The notes: generated by a model not told the origin, from the letters alone. Numbered from the stretch's first letter, positions 1 through 9,247 are shown. The stretch is DNA of 64,000 nt from Acidithiobacillus ferrooxidans ATCC 23270 (GCF_000021485.1 NC_011761.1:2834501-2898500), one strand, 5' to 3'. Program-made: numbers and translations.

Positions 1-166
1 GCGCCGGCGCGTCGGCGCTGCCGACGGCAGCACTCGCCTGCCCGGCCACCAGCAGGAGTGCGCTGAACAGGAGGAAGGTTTTCGACTTATACATCTTGCT
101 ATGTGGATGGGTCATCGTGTCGTTCTCTTTATTGCGCAACCGGTCTTGGCTTAAGTATGTCGTCAT
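1..166 (-). CDS. cyc1: Cytochrome c552 (Cyc1), N-terminal part, cut by window edge
   Basis: Only the first 55 codons are present. The reading frame runs out of the window in a classic export signal: a Lys-containing start, the hydrophobic stretch TFLLFSALLLVAG, then AQASA-type cleavage residues and a GSADAPA mature start. This agrees with my memory of the A. ferrooxidans dihaem cytochrome c4-type protein Cyc1, which hands electrons from rusticyanin to the aa3 oxidase in the periplasm. The haem motifs are outside the window. The ATG at 166 has an AGGAG ribosome site that overlaps the cyc2 stop codon, so translation is probably coupled to cyc2. A second in-frame ATG at 115 is an alternative start. 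The position directly behind cyc2 is as expected for the rus operon. Confidence 0.85.
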   Translation of the reverse strand, partial: MTTYLSQDRLRNKENDTMTHPHSKMYKSKTFLLFSALLLVAGQASAAVGSADAPA

Positions 167-177
167 GGCATCGGCTC

Positions 178-1635
178 CTAGTATGATATCCAGGCCAGCA
201 GTTCAAGGGTGTTATACGCAGACGCCCCATATCCAAGGTTGTTGGACGACGCCGAACCAACGCCATTGAACTTGTTGTATACGACATATCGCAAGGAGAA
301 GCGGGTATTCCACCACGGCAGATAGGAAGCCTCTATCCATTCATTGCTGGTGTCCGGAGAACCACTATTGGTGTATGTGGTACCGTAGAGACCGGGGTTG
401 GCGGATCCCCACACATTCCGGTATCCGCCCTGGATACCGTAGTGGTCGTGATACCAATAGGTGGCATTAATATTGAAGAAATTCAAGTTACCGGAGGAGT
501 TCGAAGATATGACATTCCCCGCTCCAAATTGCTGCTGCTCGTTTACCCATGCAGCACGGATCGTCACGTTATTGTTGTCGTTGGTGTCAAGCCATTGGAG
601 CTGAGTATCTAAATCATAATCATCGAAGGTATCAATGGGGCCGCCTGCTTTATTGAGAGTGTTATTTATGGTGTTATCGTACACGCTGGACCACATGCCA
701 AAGGTACCGACCTCCCAGTTCCAGTCACCCCAATCGTGCTGATAGGCAAGACGAACATAAGGGGCGCCCCCTGAAAGTCTGCCCTGGGGGCCAGCTGCAG
801 TAAAGCCGCCAACCGGGTTGACCTGGGTTCCTTGACCGTTGGTATAAACATCGGCGTCTGCGTAGAGCCAGTTTGCCCTGTTTGGCCCGAAGATATCGGC
901 TCCGTAGACACCAACACCCGCTAATGGGTAACCAGCACCTGCTGAACTTTCAATGAATGGCTGAGGTACGTGGCCCCAAGACGAATAGTCTGAGCTAAAA
1001 AATGGTGCCTGCCAATCCGGTGTGGTATTCCACAAGTCCATAGCAGTCGGCGTATTGTTGACGTCTACGCCCGTGACCAAAAGATTATTGGTGCCCAACT
1101 TCCATGGATGGGTCCAGACAATGCTGGAGTCATCAAAACTAAATCCTCCGGCACCGGCACCACTGCCGCCGCCAGAGTAGGTCAAATGCAGAAACGACCC
1201 AATATGCGGAGTGATTTCACCGGCATAGAACAAGCTCACCTGTTGGGGGAACTGAACATTATTGTTGGGAGAAGCACCCGCATTAGAGTTCCCAGGACCA
1301 AACACCGCCTGACCGCCACCAACATTGGTCGCCGAAGCCTGCAGAAAAATAGAAAATTGTGATACGCGGGATATGAGCAGACCGACGCTGTTCCCGAACT
1401 TGGCTTGGAGTTTCTGTTGCCGTTGCAGGTTTGTGGTCGTGAACCCGAGCAATTTGAACATTCTGCCCATGGGCGTCAACTGCGGGTAGGATGTGTGACA
1501 GGCAGCGCACGACCAACCGGTCTGACGCGCAAAGGATGGCAGTGCCCAGGCACCGGAAGACAACGCCATTCCACCAACTGCTGCTAATGCTACGATCAAC
1601 CTTTTCTTTTTAAAACCAACGGACGATGACACCAT
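178..1635 (-). CDS. cyc2: Outer-membrane iron-oxidising cytochrome-porin Cyc2
   Basis: This is the terminal Fe(II) oxidase component of the rus operon, a monohaem c-type cytochrome fused to an outer-membrane beta-barrel. I see a signal peptide ending in AWA (residues 29-31), one haem motif CAACH (residues 43-47) right after it, and then about 430 residues rich in Gly, Asn, Ser, Tyr and Trp with alternating hydrophobic patterns, ending in an aromatic residue (AWISY) as barrel proteins do. The length of 485 residues equals that known for A. ferrooxidans Cyc2. I chose the ATG at 1635 rather than the one at 1647 because a GGAGGGG ribosome site lies between them. It is followed by cyc1. Established role: electrons go from Fe(II) to Cyc2, rusticyanin, Cyc1 and the aa3 oxidase. 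Confidence 0.92.
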   Translation of the reverse strand: MVSSSVGFKKKRLIVALAAVGGMALSSGAWALPSFARQTGWSCAACHTSYPQLTPMGRMFKLLGFTTTNLQRQQKLQAKFGNSVGLLISRVSQFSIFLQASATNVGGGQAVFGPGNSNAGASPNNNVQFPQQVSLFYAGEITPHIGSFLHLTYSGGGSGAGAGGFSFDDSSIVWTHPWKLGTNNLLVTGVDVNNTPTAMDLWNTTPDWQAPFFSSDYSSWGHVPQPFIESSAGAGYPLAGVGVYGADIFGPNRANWLYADADVYTNGQGTQVNPVGGFTAAGPQGRLSGGAPYVRLAYQHDWGDWNWEVGTFGMWSSVYDNTINNTLNKAGGPIDTFDDYDLDTQLQWLDTNDNNNVTIRAAWVNEQQQFGAGNVISSNSSGNLNFFNINATYWYHDHYGIQGGYRNVWGSANPGLYGTTYTNSGSPDTSNEWIEASYLPWWNTRFSLRYVVYNKFNGVGSASSNNLGYGASAYNTLELLAWISY

Positions 1636-1647
1636 AATCCCCTCCAT

Positions 1648-2212
1648 AGCGGTATGCGCTTTCAGGCATATTAGATAAACAAAATACGCTCATGCGCCCG
1701 GTCTTCCTGCCAGGCTGGTAACAGCAAACCACAACAACGCGATGCCAATTAATAAAACCTATAGCCAACCAGAATTCATAATGTAGGCTTATGAATTGTT
1801 TCTGGTTGGTCTCAACCCGCCCCTAACCAGTGGTGTTGCGTTGCTAACAGCACCCACACGTTCTATTTAGTACAAACCGTAATACTTTGCAACACCTTTT
1901 TATGCTCCCATTAAAATACATGGCCAACCCTTCCATGCATTTCACGATCACCTCGCGAGCTACAATTATAATACTCATACAATCAATACGTTGTGAACGC
2001 GCATCACGATACGGATCCACTAAAACACAATAACTTAAATAAAGAACATAAGAAAAGAATTATGTGCTAACGTTATTTAAACATGTTAATCTGGCCTTTT
2101 AATTATATGCCGCGATCACTAAAATGTCCCAAAAACTGACATGCCAAGATATCTCCACGCCATGCGTCCTCAACACAAAGGTGTTGGAAGAGACATCTCA
2201 AGGTCACCGTGA
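1648..2212 (-). promoter_or_regulatory. Upstream region of the rus operon (cyc2), no gene
   Basis: About 560 bp without a credible reading frame, AT-rich between 1860 and 2120, in clear contrast to the flanks. It must hold the rus operon promoters, which drive cyc2 leftwards, and any iron/sulfur-responsive operator sites. I see several poor -10-like TATAAT relatives but none I can choose with confidence. The most distinct element is the long inverted repeat at 1765-1809. Confidence 0.55.
1765..1809. repeat. Imperfect 17/21-bp inverted repeat upstream of cyc2
   Basis: Arms CCAACCAGAATTCATAA (1765-1781) and TTATGAATTGTTTCTGGTTGG (1789-1809) are separated by 7 bp. They pair over almost their whole length apart from a small bulge in the right arm. 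The centre lies about 150 bp upstream of the cyc2 start. It could be an operator for a dimeric regulator or a stem in the leader RNA. There is no T-run on either side, so a simple terminator is unlikely. Confidence 0.6.
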
Positions 2213-2290
2213 TGGGTCGCGGTAGAGGCAGTAGTTACCCACCGCCCCCCGCACAGATCCGTACGAGCGGAATTACCGCATACGGCTCCT
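2213..2290 (-). ncRNA. Group II intron 3' end: domain V and VI remnant
   Basis: On the minus strand, 2288-2256 reads GAGCCGTATGCGG, a short loop region, then CCGCTCGTACGGATC. This is the conserved 33-34 nt hairpin of group II intron domain V. It is followed by a G-rich segment and a CTACCGCGAC-like 3' end that fits domain VI. The rest of the intron, including the reverse transcriptase frame, is missing on the 5' side, where an IS66 fragment lies instead. It is therefore a dead intron tail. A separate piece of a group II maturase lies at 30585-30995, inside the transposon. Confidence 0.7.
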
Positions 2291-2489
2291 ACCTCAGGTC
2301 ATGACGCGAAACCTTTGCGATGGGTAGGGATGAGCCAGTTTTACGGGAGGAAGGTATCGGTTCACTATCGGTCCAAAACGCCGCCAAGACATTCGTACGC
2401 GCTGACTGCGTCGCCTTAACGCATGCAGCCATGCGCGAATCACTTCCGTCCGGAAGCCATTCAGCCTATTCATGTTGCCGGGGGACGGC

Positions 2490-2950
2490 GAAGTACGGCC
2501 GCATGACGATCCCCGCCCATCTGCCCCGGGTGGAAGTGCGGCATGATCCTCTGACCTGCACCCGCGGGCAGTGCGGTGGCCTCTTGGAAACCGTTGGAGA
2601 AGAGATCAGCGAAAAACTGGATTATATCCCTGGACGCTTCCAGGTGATTCGCCATATCCGCCCCAAACTGGCCTGCCGCCCCTGCGGTACCATCGAAAGT
2701 CCGGCATTACCGGCACAGGTGATCGACAAGGGCTTGCCCACGGCGCGCCTGGTGGCCCACGTGATGACGGCGAAACATGTGGATCATCTGCCTTTATATC
2801 GGCAGGAAACCCAGTACCTGCGGGCGGGCGTACCGATCTCCCGCGCCACCCTCTGCAGCTGGCTGGGCCAGGGCGAATACTGGATCAGCCTGCTCGCCGA
2901 AGCCTGCAAAATGGCCTTGCTGGAAGGGGCTATCCTGCACGCTGCATTGC
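2490..2950 (+). pseudogene. IS66-family transposase (TnpC) fragment
   Basis: The translation resembles the middle of IS66 TnpC proteins: PAHLPRVEV, a cysteine pair region (CTRGQCGG), KLDYIPGRFQVIRHIRPKLAC with CRPC, then PTARLVAHVMTAKHVDHLPLYRQE and ISRATLCSWLG. It breaks off at AILHA, just where the catalytic core should begin (usually ADET), and continues into unrelated sequence. Both the N-terminal leucine-rich part and the DDE core are missing, so it is inactive. No IS66 terminal repeats are visible nearby. Confidence 0.8.
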
Positions 2951-3051
2951 CATTACAAGGAATTCATCTATTAACAGCGCAACTTCCGCAGCGTGCGTTT
3001 CCGTGGAAGTGACAAGATTTTGCAGACTATTTCTTTGCAAGAGCAGCAAAC

Positions 3052-3996
3052 TTATTGCGAATAAAAGCCGATATCCTCTACTTTGCCCTTCACCGCAGGA
3101 CTGGGCAAGCCGCAGCTTAGAGTTGTCTTGCGCGCTTTGCAGTGGAGGTCATACACCGCCATGCGCGGAAGATGTGCAAGAGCAGCTTGGCATTTGCTCC
3201 GCTCCTCTCCATCACAACTCTGGTTGAAACCAAGACTCGATGCCGCCGCCCAGGAGCTCAGTACCGGTACGATCTCCACCAAGGACTTAACATTGGCCAC
3301 ATAAATCCGCAGCACTGGCTCCAAGAGCCGCTGACCTAGCTGGCTACGGTATAGATTCTCGGCCGTGCCCAAGGCTTGGATCCTTCCTTTGGAGTCCAGT
3401 AGGGCCACCGACTGAATAGATGCCTGGTCCGGCATTGTGCCCCACTGTAACCGCCAACCATTGGCCAGGGTTACCATGCGCCAAGGGAAGATATTGAAAC
3501 CATCCAGCAACCGTTGCTCCAGAGGCCCCCCACCCGCCGTTTCCCAACCCTGGGTGAGGCAAGCTAGCTTTGCCTTCTCTAACTTCTCTTGTTGCGCGTA
3601 GAGTTCCTTCGTGCGGGCCTTCTCCGTTCGCAGAATGCAGCCATAATCCTTGCCGCACGCATCCCGGCGCTCCAAGTAAGCCTTCTGGGCCGCGATCACT
3701 CGCTTCTGGACCGGACTGTCCATGGGAAGGTCTCGCCAGAGATTAATGTAATTGCCGTTGGCCGCACCATCATATTCCATCATTGCTCCAACAATACTAT
3801 TGTAATGGGTCAAATGGGGATCAGATGCATCACAAATGACTTTCTGAGCCGGACGCAATTTGTCCTTTTGATCACATGACCCGAGATTGGCATATGGCAG
3901 GTCCAGTATCGAATTCGCCTGGGCCAGTACAGACATACAAAGTCCCAGTAATACCAGAACTATAGTCAAATATGGTGTATGAGCATTTTCTGACAT
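3052..3996 (-). CDS. Secreted protein with LprI-like (DUF1311-type) N-terminal region
   Basis: A 314-residue protein. The ATG at 3996 is chosen because it opens a good signal peptide (PYLTIVLVLLGLCMSVLAQANS); the open frame upstream to 4209 has no such feature. After cleavage there is a cysteine-containing region, CDQKDKLRPAQKVICDA and later YLERRDACGKDYGCILRTEKARTKEL, which matches the C/W-R-x-x-C-C pattern of lysozyme-inhibitor LprI-like N-terminal domains. The remaining 180 residues, with further cysteine pairs, I do not recognise. It is probably periplasmic. It is not in an obvious operon, although the small cytochrome gene lies upstream on the same strand. Function is uncertain. Confidence 0.6.
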   Translation of the reverse strand: MSENAHTPYLTIVLVLLGLCMSVLAQANSILDLPYANLGSCDQKDKLRPAQKVICDASDPHLTHYNSIVGAMMEYDGAANGNYINLWRDLPMDSPVQKRVIAAQKAYLERRDACGKDYGCILRTEKARTKELYAQQEKLEKAKLACLTQGWETAGGGPLEQRLLDGFNIFPWRMVTLANGWRLQWGTMPDQASIQSVALLDSKGRIQALGTAENLYRSQLGQRLLEPVLRIYVANVKSLVEIVPVLSSWAAASSLGFNQSCDGEERSKCQAALAHLPRMAVYDLHCKARKTTLSCGLPSPAVKGKVEDIGFYSQ

Positions 3997-4164
3997 AAAT
4001 GTACGGTCAAAGATATTGATGGTTTTGACTATGCTGGCAGTCACATAACGGGAGTGGCTGAGAGCCAATCCCCCCTCAAAGAACTTGAACAAACGCGCCG
4101 GTTGGGGGAGCGTCACTTTCCAGCGAAGAAAAGGACCCCGCCAGTGGGCCACAACCTTCTGCAT

Positions 4165-4195
4165 GATCAAAAAACACTTCAGCTTCCGCTGAAGT
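4165..4195 (-). terminator. Rho-independent terminator after the small cytochrome gene
   Basis: On the minus strand an 8-bp stem (ACTTCAGC / GCTGAAGT, loop GGAA) is followed by GTTTTTTG. It lies about 110 bp beyond the stop of the cytochrome gene at 4307 and upstream of the LprI-like gene, so it should end the cytochrome transcript. Confidence 0.75.
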
Positions 4196-4306
4196 TGAGT
4201 CGCACTCACCTTATTCAGGCGCAGAATTTTTGTTATATGCCCAGCGTAGAAGTCAGCAGCAACATGTTATGTTATAACGTATTATTTATAGTTATTGCTT
4301 ATCATG

Positions 4307-4735
4307 TTATCTGATAATGTTAATTTTCTTGCCTTGAGAAAGGGAAGTCAAATAGCTAACGAGTGCTACCATTTTCTTGCTGTTATAAGGCAGCTGTTTA
4401 CCCAGAAGAGCGTTTTTGATACATGAGTTAACTTGCATATCAAGGGTAATCACCTGCCCAGCCCGTTTGTTATAGTGGGGGAAAGTGGCCGCAGCACCGA
4501 TGAGGCTGGGTATGGATTTACCATTTGGTAAAATTCCTTCGCTACGTCCACCTCCACGATGACAGGTCATGCAGGAATTACCGCGACTCCCCAGGGATGT
4601 TGAGGCAAAAAGTGTCGAGCCGTTTTTGATAGCATTTTGCATTGCGTTTGTCGATGTTTCCGCAGAAGCGGTTACACACCAGAGCAAGGCAGATGCCGAC
4701 AACGTGCTTATGAGAAAACGTATTTTATATCCCAT
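4307..4735 (-). CDS. Small monohaem c-type cytochrome, exported
   Basis: A 142-residue protein with an N-terminal signal or membrane anchor (KIRFLISTLSASALLWCVTASA) and a single haem-binding motif CMTCH at about residue 61. A later segment (QVNSCIKNALLGKQLPYNSKKMVALVSYLTSLSQGKK) is typical of small class I cytochromes, with a Met-containing C-terminal helix. It probably carries electrons in the periplasm. The ATG at 4735 has an AAGGAG ribosome site; the long open frame upstream of it is noncoding. It stands alone, with its own terminator at 4165-4195. Proximity to the rus operon suggests, but does not show, a role in iron or sulfur respiration. Confidence 0.8.
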   Translation of the reverse strand: MGYKIRFLISTLSASALLWCVTASAETSTNAMQNAIKNGSTLFASTSLGSRGNSCMTCHRGGGRSEGILPNGKSIPSLIGAAATFPHYNKRAGQVITLDMQVNSCIKNALLGKQLPYNSKKMVALVSYLTSLSQGKKINIIR

Positions 4736-5019
4736 GAGTAAAATCTCCTTTTTCAACTGGCAACCAACCGGTCTGGCTTTTGTCAGGTAGTTACCGTCCC
4801 CATGATTTGACGGGAACTCGTTATCTACACTGGCTCGAAGCCAGGAGCTAACAGTATGGAAGGCCCTTAGTAGTAAAAGTCTATGCTTCAGTATCTGGAA
4901 AACAAACGCGCCGTCAACTTTTGAGAGTATAGACGATATTCGTTGTTGACGTGAAGTCGGCATCTGATAGTGGCATAGGCATACATAACAGGATCTGCGC
5001 GTGTGTTTATGGATGCTGG

Positions 5020-5209
5020 CGTCCCTTCCTGGGCAGCCTGAGCGCGTAGGCGGGGATAGTCCTGCTCCAGCCACTGACGGACCGCTTCCGGATTCTGCTC
5101 CAACGCTCTTTTGACGGGGCGTTGCGGCGTGAAGCCCCAACGCTCGAGAGACTTGCCAATCAGGCGTTCCTGCAGATCCACACCAAAATGGTCCCGAATC
5201 AGCGCACAT
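5020..5209 (-). pseudogene. IS630-family transposase fragment
   Basis: The minus strand encodes ALIRDHFGVDLQERLIGKSL followed by ERWGFTPQRPVKRALEQNPEAV and RQWLEQDYPRLRAQAAQEG. This is the winged-helix N-terminal region of IS630-type transposases, with a conserved GKxLxRWGFTPQxP core. It starts without an initiator and ends before the DDE domain, so it is a remnant. Confidence 0.75.
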
Positions 5210-5219
5210 CGATTCTTTC

Positions 5220-5265
5220 CATGCCCTAAATTATACCATGCTATGGTCGGGTATTTATGGGCATG
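5220..5265. repeat. Nested inverted repeat beside htpG
   Basis: CATGCCC at 5220-5226 pairs with GGGCATG at 5259-5265, and ACCAT/ATGGT pair inside it around the centre. The repeat sits between the htpG stop codon and the IS630 fragment. It could be a weak terminator for htpG or a leftover transposon end. There is no T-run, so I cannot decide. Confidence 0.45.
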
Positions 5266-5278
5266 TTAACAAGCAAGC

Positions 5279-7168
5279 TCAGCCTGCCAGCGCAAGCATC
5301 AACTGATTGATGCGGGCGACGAAGCCGGCGGGATCTTCTAATTGCCCCCCCTCGGCCAGAATCGCTTGATCCAGCAGCAGTGCTGACCATTCGGCGAAGC
5401 GGGTATCGTCTTTTTCGCCTTCTATGCGTGCCAGCATGGGATGGGTGGGGTTGATCTCCAGGACAGGTTTGGTGCTGGATATTTCGTGGCCGGCCTGCTT
5501 GAGCAATTGCTGCATGTACAGGGCCATGTCCCGCTCACCCAGGACGATACAGGCCGGAGAACTGGTCAGACGATGGGATACGCGCACCGTCTCCACCCGC
5601 TCGCCTAAGGCGTTTTTGATGCGTTCCACCAAACCCTCAGCATCCTTTTCGGTTTCTTCCTGCGATTTGCGTTCTTCTTCGGTTTCGATGGCGCCCAGGT
5701 CAAGTGCACCCTTGGCGACGGATGTCAGTGCCTTACCCTCAAATTCGGGCAGATGGCTGGTCAGCCATTCATCGACGCGATCACTGAGCAGCAATACTTC
5801 GATGCCTTTTTTGCGCAGCAACTCCAACTGTGGGCTGTTCTTGGCGGCAAGGAAGGAGTCCGCAGTGATGTAGTAGATTTTATCTTGACCCTCGGCCATA
5901 CGCGCGAGGTAATCGGCCAGCGATACATTTTGCGTGTCCGTATCCGTGTGGGTGCTGGCGAAGCGTAGCAGCCTGGCGATCTGTTCGCGGTTGCTGTAAT
6001 CCTCGCCCGGTCCTTCCTTGAGTACCCGTCCGAACTCATTCCAAAACGTCTGATATTTTTCTGGCTCTTTCTCGGCCATTTCCTCGAGGAGACCCAGTAT
6101 TCGTTTCACCGAACCGGAGCGCATCTGATCAATGACTCGGTTACCTTGCAGAATCTCGCGGGAGACGTTAAGAGGCAAATCGCTGGAATCGATCACACCG
6201 CGCACAAAGCGCAGATAGCGGGGAAGGAGCTGCTCGGCATCGTCCATGATGAAGACGCGCTGCACATAGAGCTTGATACCGTGGGGATGGTTGTGATCCC
6301 AGAGATCAAAGGGTGCTTTGGCAGGAATGAAGAGTAAGGAGGTGTATTCCAGTCGTCCTTCAACATGGTTGTGGCTCCAGGTCAGAGGGTCACCATAGTC
6401 GTGGCTGACATAGCGATAAAACTCCTTGTACTCGTCGTCGCTGATCTCGGACTTGGATCGTTGCCAGAGAGCGGAGGCCTTATTGACCGTTTCCCATTCG
6501 TCACCAGGTTTGCCGCCTTCGCCTATTTTGCGCATACGGATCGACAGGGGTATGTGATCCGAATACTTGTTGATGATGCTGCGTAAGCGCCATGCGCTGA
6601 GCAGGTCCTGGCGTTCTTCCTCGCGCAGGTGCAAGACGATTTCGGTACCGCGCGCGGGCAGATCCAGGGTTTCCAGGGTGTAGGTTCCGGTACCGTCCGA
6701 CTCCCAGCGAACACCATGCTCGGCCTCCATGCCGGCGCGACGAGTATTCAGGCTGACGCGATCTGCAACGATGAATGCCGAATAAAAACCTACTCCGAAC
6801 TGGCCGATCAGCTTGGCGTCTTTGGTCTGATCGCCGCTGAGGCGTTCAAAGAATTCTCGCGTTCCGGATTTGGCGATAGTGCCGATATTGGCGATCACCT
6901 CGTCGCGGTTCATGCCAATACCGTTGTCTCGCACGGTAATGGTGCCGGCCTCGGGATCGAAATCCACCTCTACCTTGAGCTCGCTGTCACCTGTCAAGAG
7001 GGCAGGGTCGGCCAATGCCTCGAAACGTAGCTTGTCGCAGGCGTCGGAGGCATTGGAGATCAACTCGCGCAGGAAGATCTCTTTGTTGGAGTAAAGCGAA
7101 TGGATCATCAACTGCAATAGCTGATTGATCTCGGTTTGAAATTGCATGGTTTCCTTGCTGGCGGCCAT
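5279..7168 (-). CDS. htpG: Molecular chaperone HtpG (Hsp90)
   Basis: ATP-dependent Hsp90 chaperone of the cytosol, 629 residues, close to the usual 620-640. The N-terminal GHKL ATPase is clear: [14 protein letters not shown], then DNGIGM, GTIAKSG and [13 protein letters not shown]. The middle domain ([25 protein letters not shown]-like, with NVSREILQ) and the C-terminal dimerisation part follow. Two ATGs stand together; I chose the second, at 7168, because it is better spaced from the AGGAGAG ribosome site. It appears monocistronic. A heat-shock promoter is expected upstream, but I could not identify one. Confidence 0.96.
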   Translation of the reverse strand: MAASKETMQFQTEINQLLQLMIHSLYSNKEIFLRELISNASDACDKLRFEALADPALLTGDSELKVEVDFDPEAGTITVRDNGIGMNRDEVIANIGTIAKSGTREFFERLSGDQTKDAKLIGQFGVGFYSAFIVADRVSLNTRRAGMEAEHGVRWESDGTGTYTLETLDLPARGTEIVLHLREEERQDLLSAWRLRSIINKYSDHIPLSIRMRKIGEGGKPGDEWETVNKASALWQRSKSEISDDEYKEFYRYVSHDYGDPLTWSHNHVEGRLEYTSLLFIPAKAPFDLWDHNHPHGIKLYVQRVFIMDDAEQLLPRYLRFVRGVIDSSDLPLNVSREILQGNRVIDQMRSGSVKRILGLLEEMAEKEPEKYQTFWNEFGRVLKEGPGEDYSNREQIARLLRFASTHTDTDTQNVSLADYLARMAEGQDKIYYITADSFLAAKNSPQLELLRKKGIEVLLLSDRVDEWLTSHLPEFEGKALTSVAKGALDLGAIETEEERKSQEETEKDAEGLVERIKNALGERVETVRVSHRLTSSPACIVLGERDMALYMQQLLKQAGHEISSTKPVLEINPTHPMLARIEGEKDDTRFAEWSALLLDQAILAEGGQLEDPAGFVARINQLMLALAG

Positions 7169-7355
7169 CATCTCTCCTGATGAAGTAACGGGGTTCGCAC
7201 AGAGAGCGAACGGTTGAATGTAAGCACGCTGAAGGTGGCGCCTGCCGAAGAAAAAATCAAGGCCGCGGGTGCTTCATCCAAAGCAGGCGCTGATGGGGAT
7301 TCCTCGCGAGAGGACGGGTTCATTATTCAACGCCGCTCCGGCATACATGGCCACA

Positions 7356-7823
7356 TCATCTAAAGTGCTCCGCAATCCTATTGATGGTCTGGTGTATTTC
7401 GTTCCAGACATGCTCTGCACCATCCTTTATTTCTTCCCAGCCATGCGCGCCACCTTGACGCAGTTCCTTTAGCTTGTTCTGTGCTGTAACCCGCTGTGCA
7501 CGATGCATTTCCAACTGGGCGTCGATATTGCGGCGGATATCGCCATCCGCTTTCTTGGCCTTCCTCTTCCATCCGGAAATTTGTTTATCCCATTCCTTGA
7601 GTTGCGTTTCGAGATGATCCTCAAATATTTCCTTCGCAGTTTTTTCCTTGGTCGGAATGGGGGTACGACGTAGCATGGCATCTATCTCTTTCTCCGCCTC
7701 CACCCAGTCCGCAATCGGATCGCTCTCCTGGAAACCGCGCCGTTCGGCATGGTAATAGGCCGCCTCTGCAATCATCAAATGACGCTGCTCAGGGGAGACC
7801 GCCTCGCTGTGTTGATTGGTCAT
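7356..7823 (-). CDS. DUF2934-type small cytoplasmic protein
   Basis: A 155-residue protein. Residues 10-45 (EQRHLMIAEAAYYHAERRGF then ADWVEAEKEIDA) match the DUF2934 signature of a short helical segment found in many proteobacterial stress proteins. The remainder is highly charged and helical (KEWDKQISGWKRKAKKADGDIRRNIDAQLEMHR) and probably forms a coiled coil. The start at 7823 is fixed by an AGGAG site 8 bp upstream. The stop of the dehydrogenase gene lies 38 bp upstream, so the two are likely cotranscribed. Molecular function is unknown. Confidence 0.65.
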   Translation of the reverse strand: MTNQHSEAVSPEQRHLMIAEAAYYHAERRGFQESDPIADWVEAEKEIDAMLRRTPIPTKEKTAKEIFEDHLETQLKEWDKQISGWKRKAKKADGDIRRNIDAQLEMHRAQRVTAQNKLKELRQGGAHGWEEIKDGAEHVWNEIHQTINRIAEHFR

Positions 7824-7861
7824 GGTGATACTCCTTTTCAAATGGAATGTCGGAACTGTTT

Positions 7862-8857
7862 TCATCCCTTGCTGCGAACGCAATTGGGATTATCCTTTCC
7901 ATCGCTGTAGTCATCCAGGTTCTGGATCGTGGTCCTGGCAATGGTGGTCAGTGCCTCACTGGTAAAAAAGGCCTGATGGCCCGTGATGATGACATTGGGA
8001 AAAGTGAGCAGCCGTTCGAAGCTGTCATCGCAGATAATGTCATCGCAATGATCCTTAAAATATAATTCTGCCTCTTCTTCATAGACATCCAGACCCACAG
8101 CACCCAGATGGCGGCTTTTCAGTGCCGCAATGAGTGCCGTGGTGTCGATGAGCGGACCACGGCTGGTATTGATCAGCATGGCACCGTCCGGCATCAAGGC
8201 GAACCGTTCCGCATTCATCAGATGCCGGGTTTCCGGGAGCAGCGGCACATGGAGGCTGACGATTTGGCTTTTGACGAGCAATTCTTCCAGCGGTACATAT
8301 GCAACGCCGAGTTCCAGGCACGCGGGATTGGCGACTGTGTCGTAGCCCAACAAGTGGCAGCCCATACCATGCAGAATCCGGGCGAGTGCCTGGCCAATTT
8401 TTCCAGTGCCGATAATGCCTACGGTTTTGCCATGCATGTCAAAACCCAGCAAGCCGTCGAGGAGAAAATTACCGTCACGCACCCGGTTATAGGCTTTATG
8501 CAGGTGTCGGTTCAGGGTCAACATCAGGCCGACGGCATATTCAGCCACCGCATAAGGGGAATAATCGCGTACCCGCATGACGGTGATGCCGTACTTCTCG
8601 GCCGCAGGCATGTCCACATGATTGAACCCGGTGCTGCGCAAGACCAGTAGTTTAGTCCCCAAGCGCGCTATGGTTTCCAGTGTTTTTGCGTCCAGCGTGT
8701 CATCCACGAAGGGGCAAATGGCAGGGTATCCCTGGGCAATAAAAGCCGTATCCGCGCTCAGTGCGGTTTCAACAAATACCAATTCGTGGCGTCCATGGTT
8801 GGCGGCGCTGAGGAATTGTTCATCGTAAGGGCGAGCACTGGTCACCAGACAACGCAT
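7862..8857 (-). CDS. D-lactate dehydrogenase-like 2-hydroxyacid dehydrogenase
   Basis: A 331-residue NAD-dependent D-2-hydroxyacid dehydrogenase of the LdhA (fermentative D-lactate dehydrogenase) type. The NAD site GIIGTGKIG is at about residues 148-156. The catalytic Arg is in NTSRGPLID, the Glu in GLDVYEEE and the His in ITGHQAF. The long segment AELYFKDHCDDIICDDSFERLLTFPNV is characteristic of LdhA rather than SerA or GyaR. It would interconvert pyruvate and D-lactate. An ATG start at 8857 follows an AGGAG-like site. The DUF2934-type gene follows on the same strand. Confidence 0.85.
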   Translation of the reverse strand: MRCLVTSARPYDEQFLSAANHGRHELVFVETALSADTAFIAQGYPAICPFVDDTLDAKTLETIARLGTKLLVLRSTGFNHVDMPAAEKYGITVMRVRDYSPYAVAEYAVGLMLTLNRHLHKAYNRVRDGNFLLDGLLGFDMHGKTVGIIGTGKIGQALARILHGMGCHLLGYDTVANPACLELGVAYVPLEELLVKSQIVSLHVPLLPETRHLMNAERFALMPDGAMLINTSRGPLIDTTALIAALKSRHLGAVGLDVYEEEAELYFKDHCDDIICDDSFERLLTFPNVIITGHQAFFTSEALTTIARTTIQNLDDYSDGKDNPNCVRSKG

Positions 8858-9215
8858 AGCACCTCTCCTTCGCTGTACTCATCAGCACACGGGGGATAAA
8901 AGATTCCTACGTCAAGGATAGTCCAAAACATCAGGTAAGATTGAGGAGACCTCCGGCTTTAACCGAACGTAGATTTGACATGGGCGAACGACTGCGTTCA
9001 GTCTTTAACTGTCATCAGGTCGTAAAGACTACTACAGCAGCCGGTCGTCCGTGGGCAAGGCCTCGCCGCGGATCAGAAAAAGTTGCTGCCCGCGACACGG
9101 ACTATAACCTCTTCACAGCTCACCCCCAGGCACGCCGCGACCATGCCTGCGCCATTCACAGCCCTGTCCGCAGCATCTGTCAAGCAGGTCCGGCCGCCCG
9201 TAATTCAGGGAAACG
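8858..9215. other. Intergenic region up to the old Tn7-like end, no gene seen
   Basis: About 360 bp with no reading frame that I can support. It should hold the promoter of the dehydrogenase gene near 8860-8930. The rest, up to the TnsB-type site at 9216, has no further sites of that type. Whether it is chromosomal or belongs to an older transposon cannot be told from sequence alone. Confidence 0.5.
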
Positions 9216-9244
9216 CCGGGATGATGCTTTATTGTCCGTTAACA
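9216..9244. mobile_element. Outward Tn7-like transposon end remnant (single TnsB-type site)
   Basis: Read on the minus strand from 9244, the sequence is TGTTAACGGACAATAAAGC followed by ATCATCCCGG. It has the same terminal nonamer and the same 22-bp TnsB-type site as the ends of the complete element, but in the opposite orientation to the neighbouring left end. Only 8 bp (ATAACACC) separate it from the left end at 9253. It fits the glmS-side end of an earlier Tn7-like insertion. No second site follows inward, so the rest is lost or diverged. Confidence 0.75.
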
Positions 9245-9247
9245 ATA

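Noticed and set aside
3997-4209. An N-terminal extension of the LprI-like protein to 4209.
   Set aside because: The extension includes the terminator hairpin at 4165-4195, and the downstream ATG opens a proper signal peptide.
7169-7355. A sigma-32 promoter for htpG.
   Set aside because: CCCCATCAG is present at a suitable place, but no CTTGAA-type -35 lies at the right distance.
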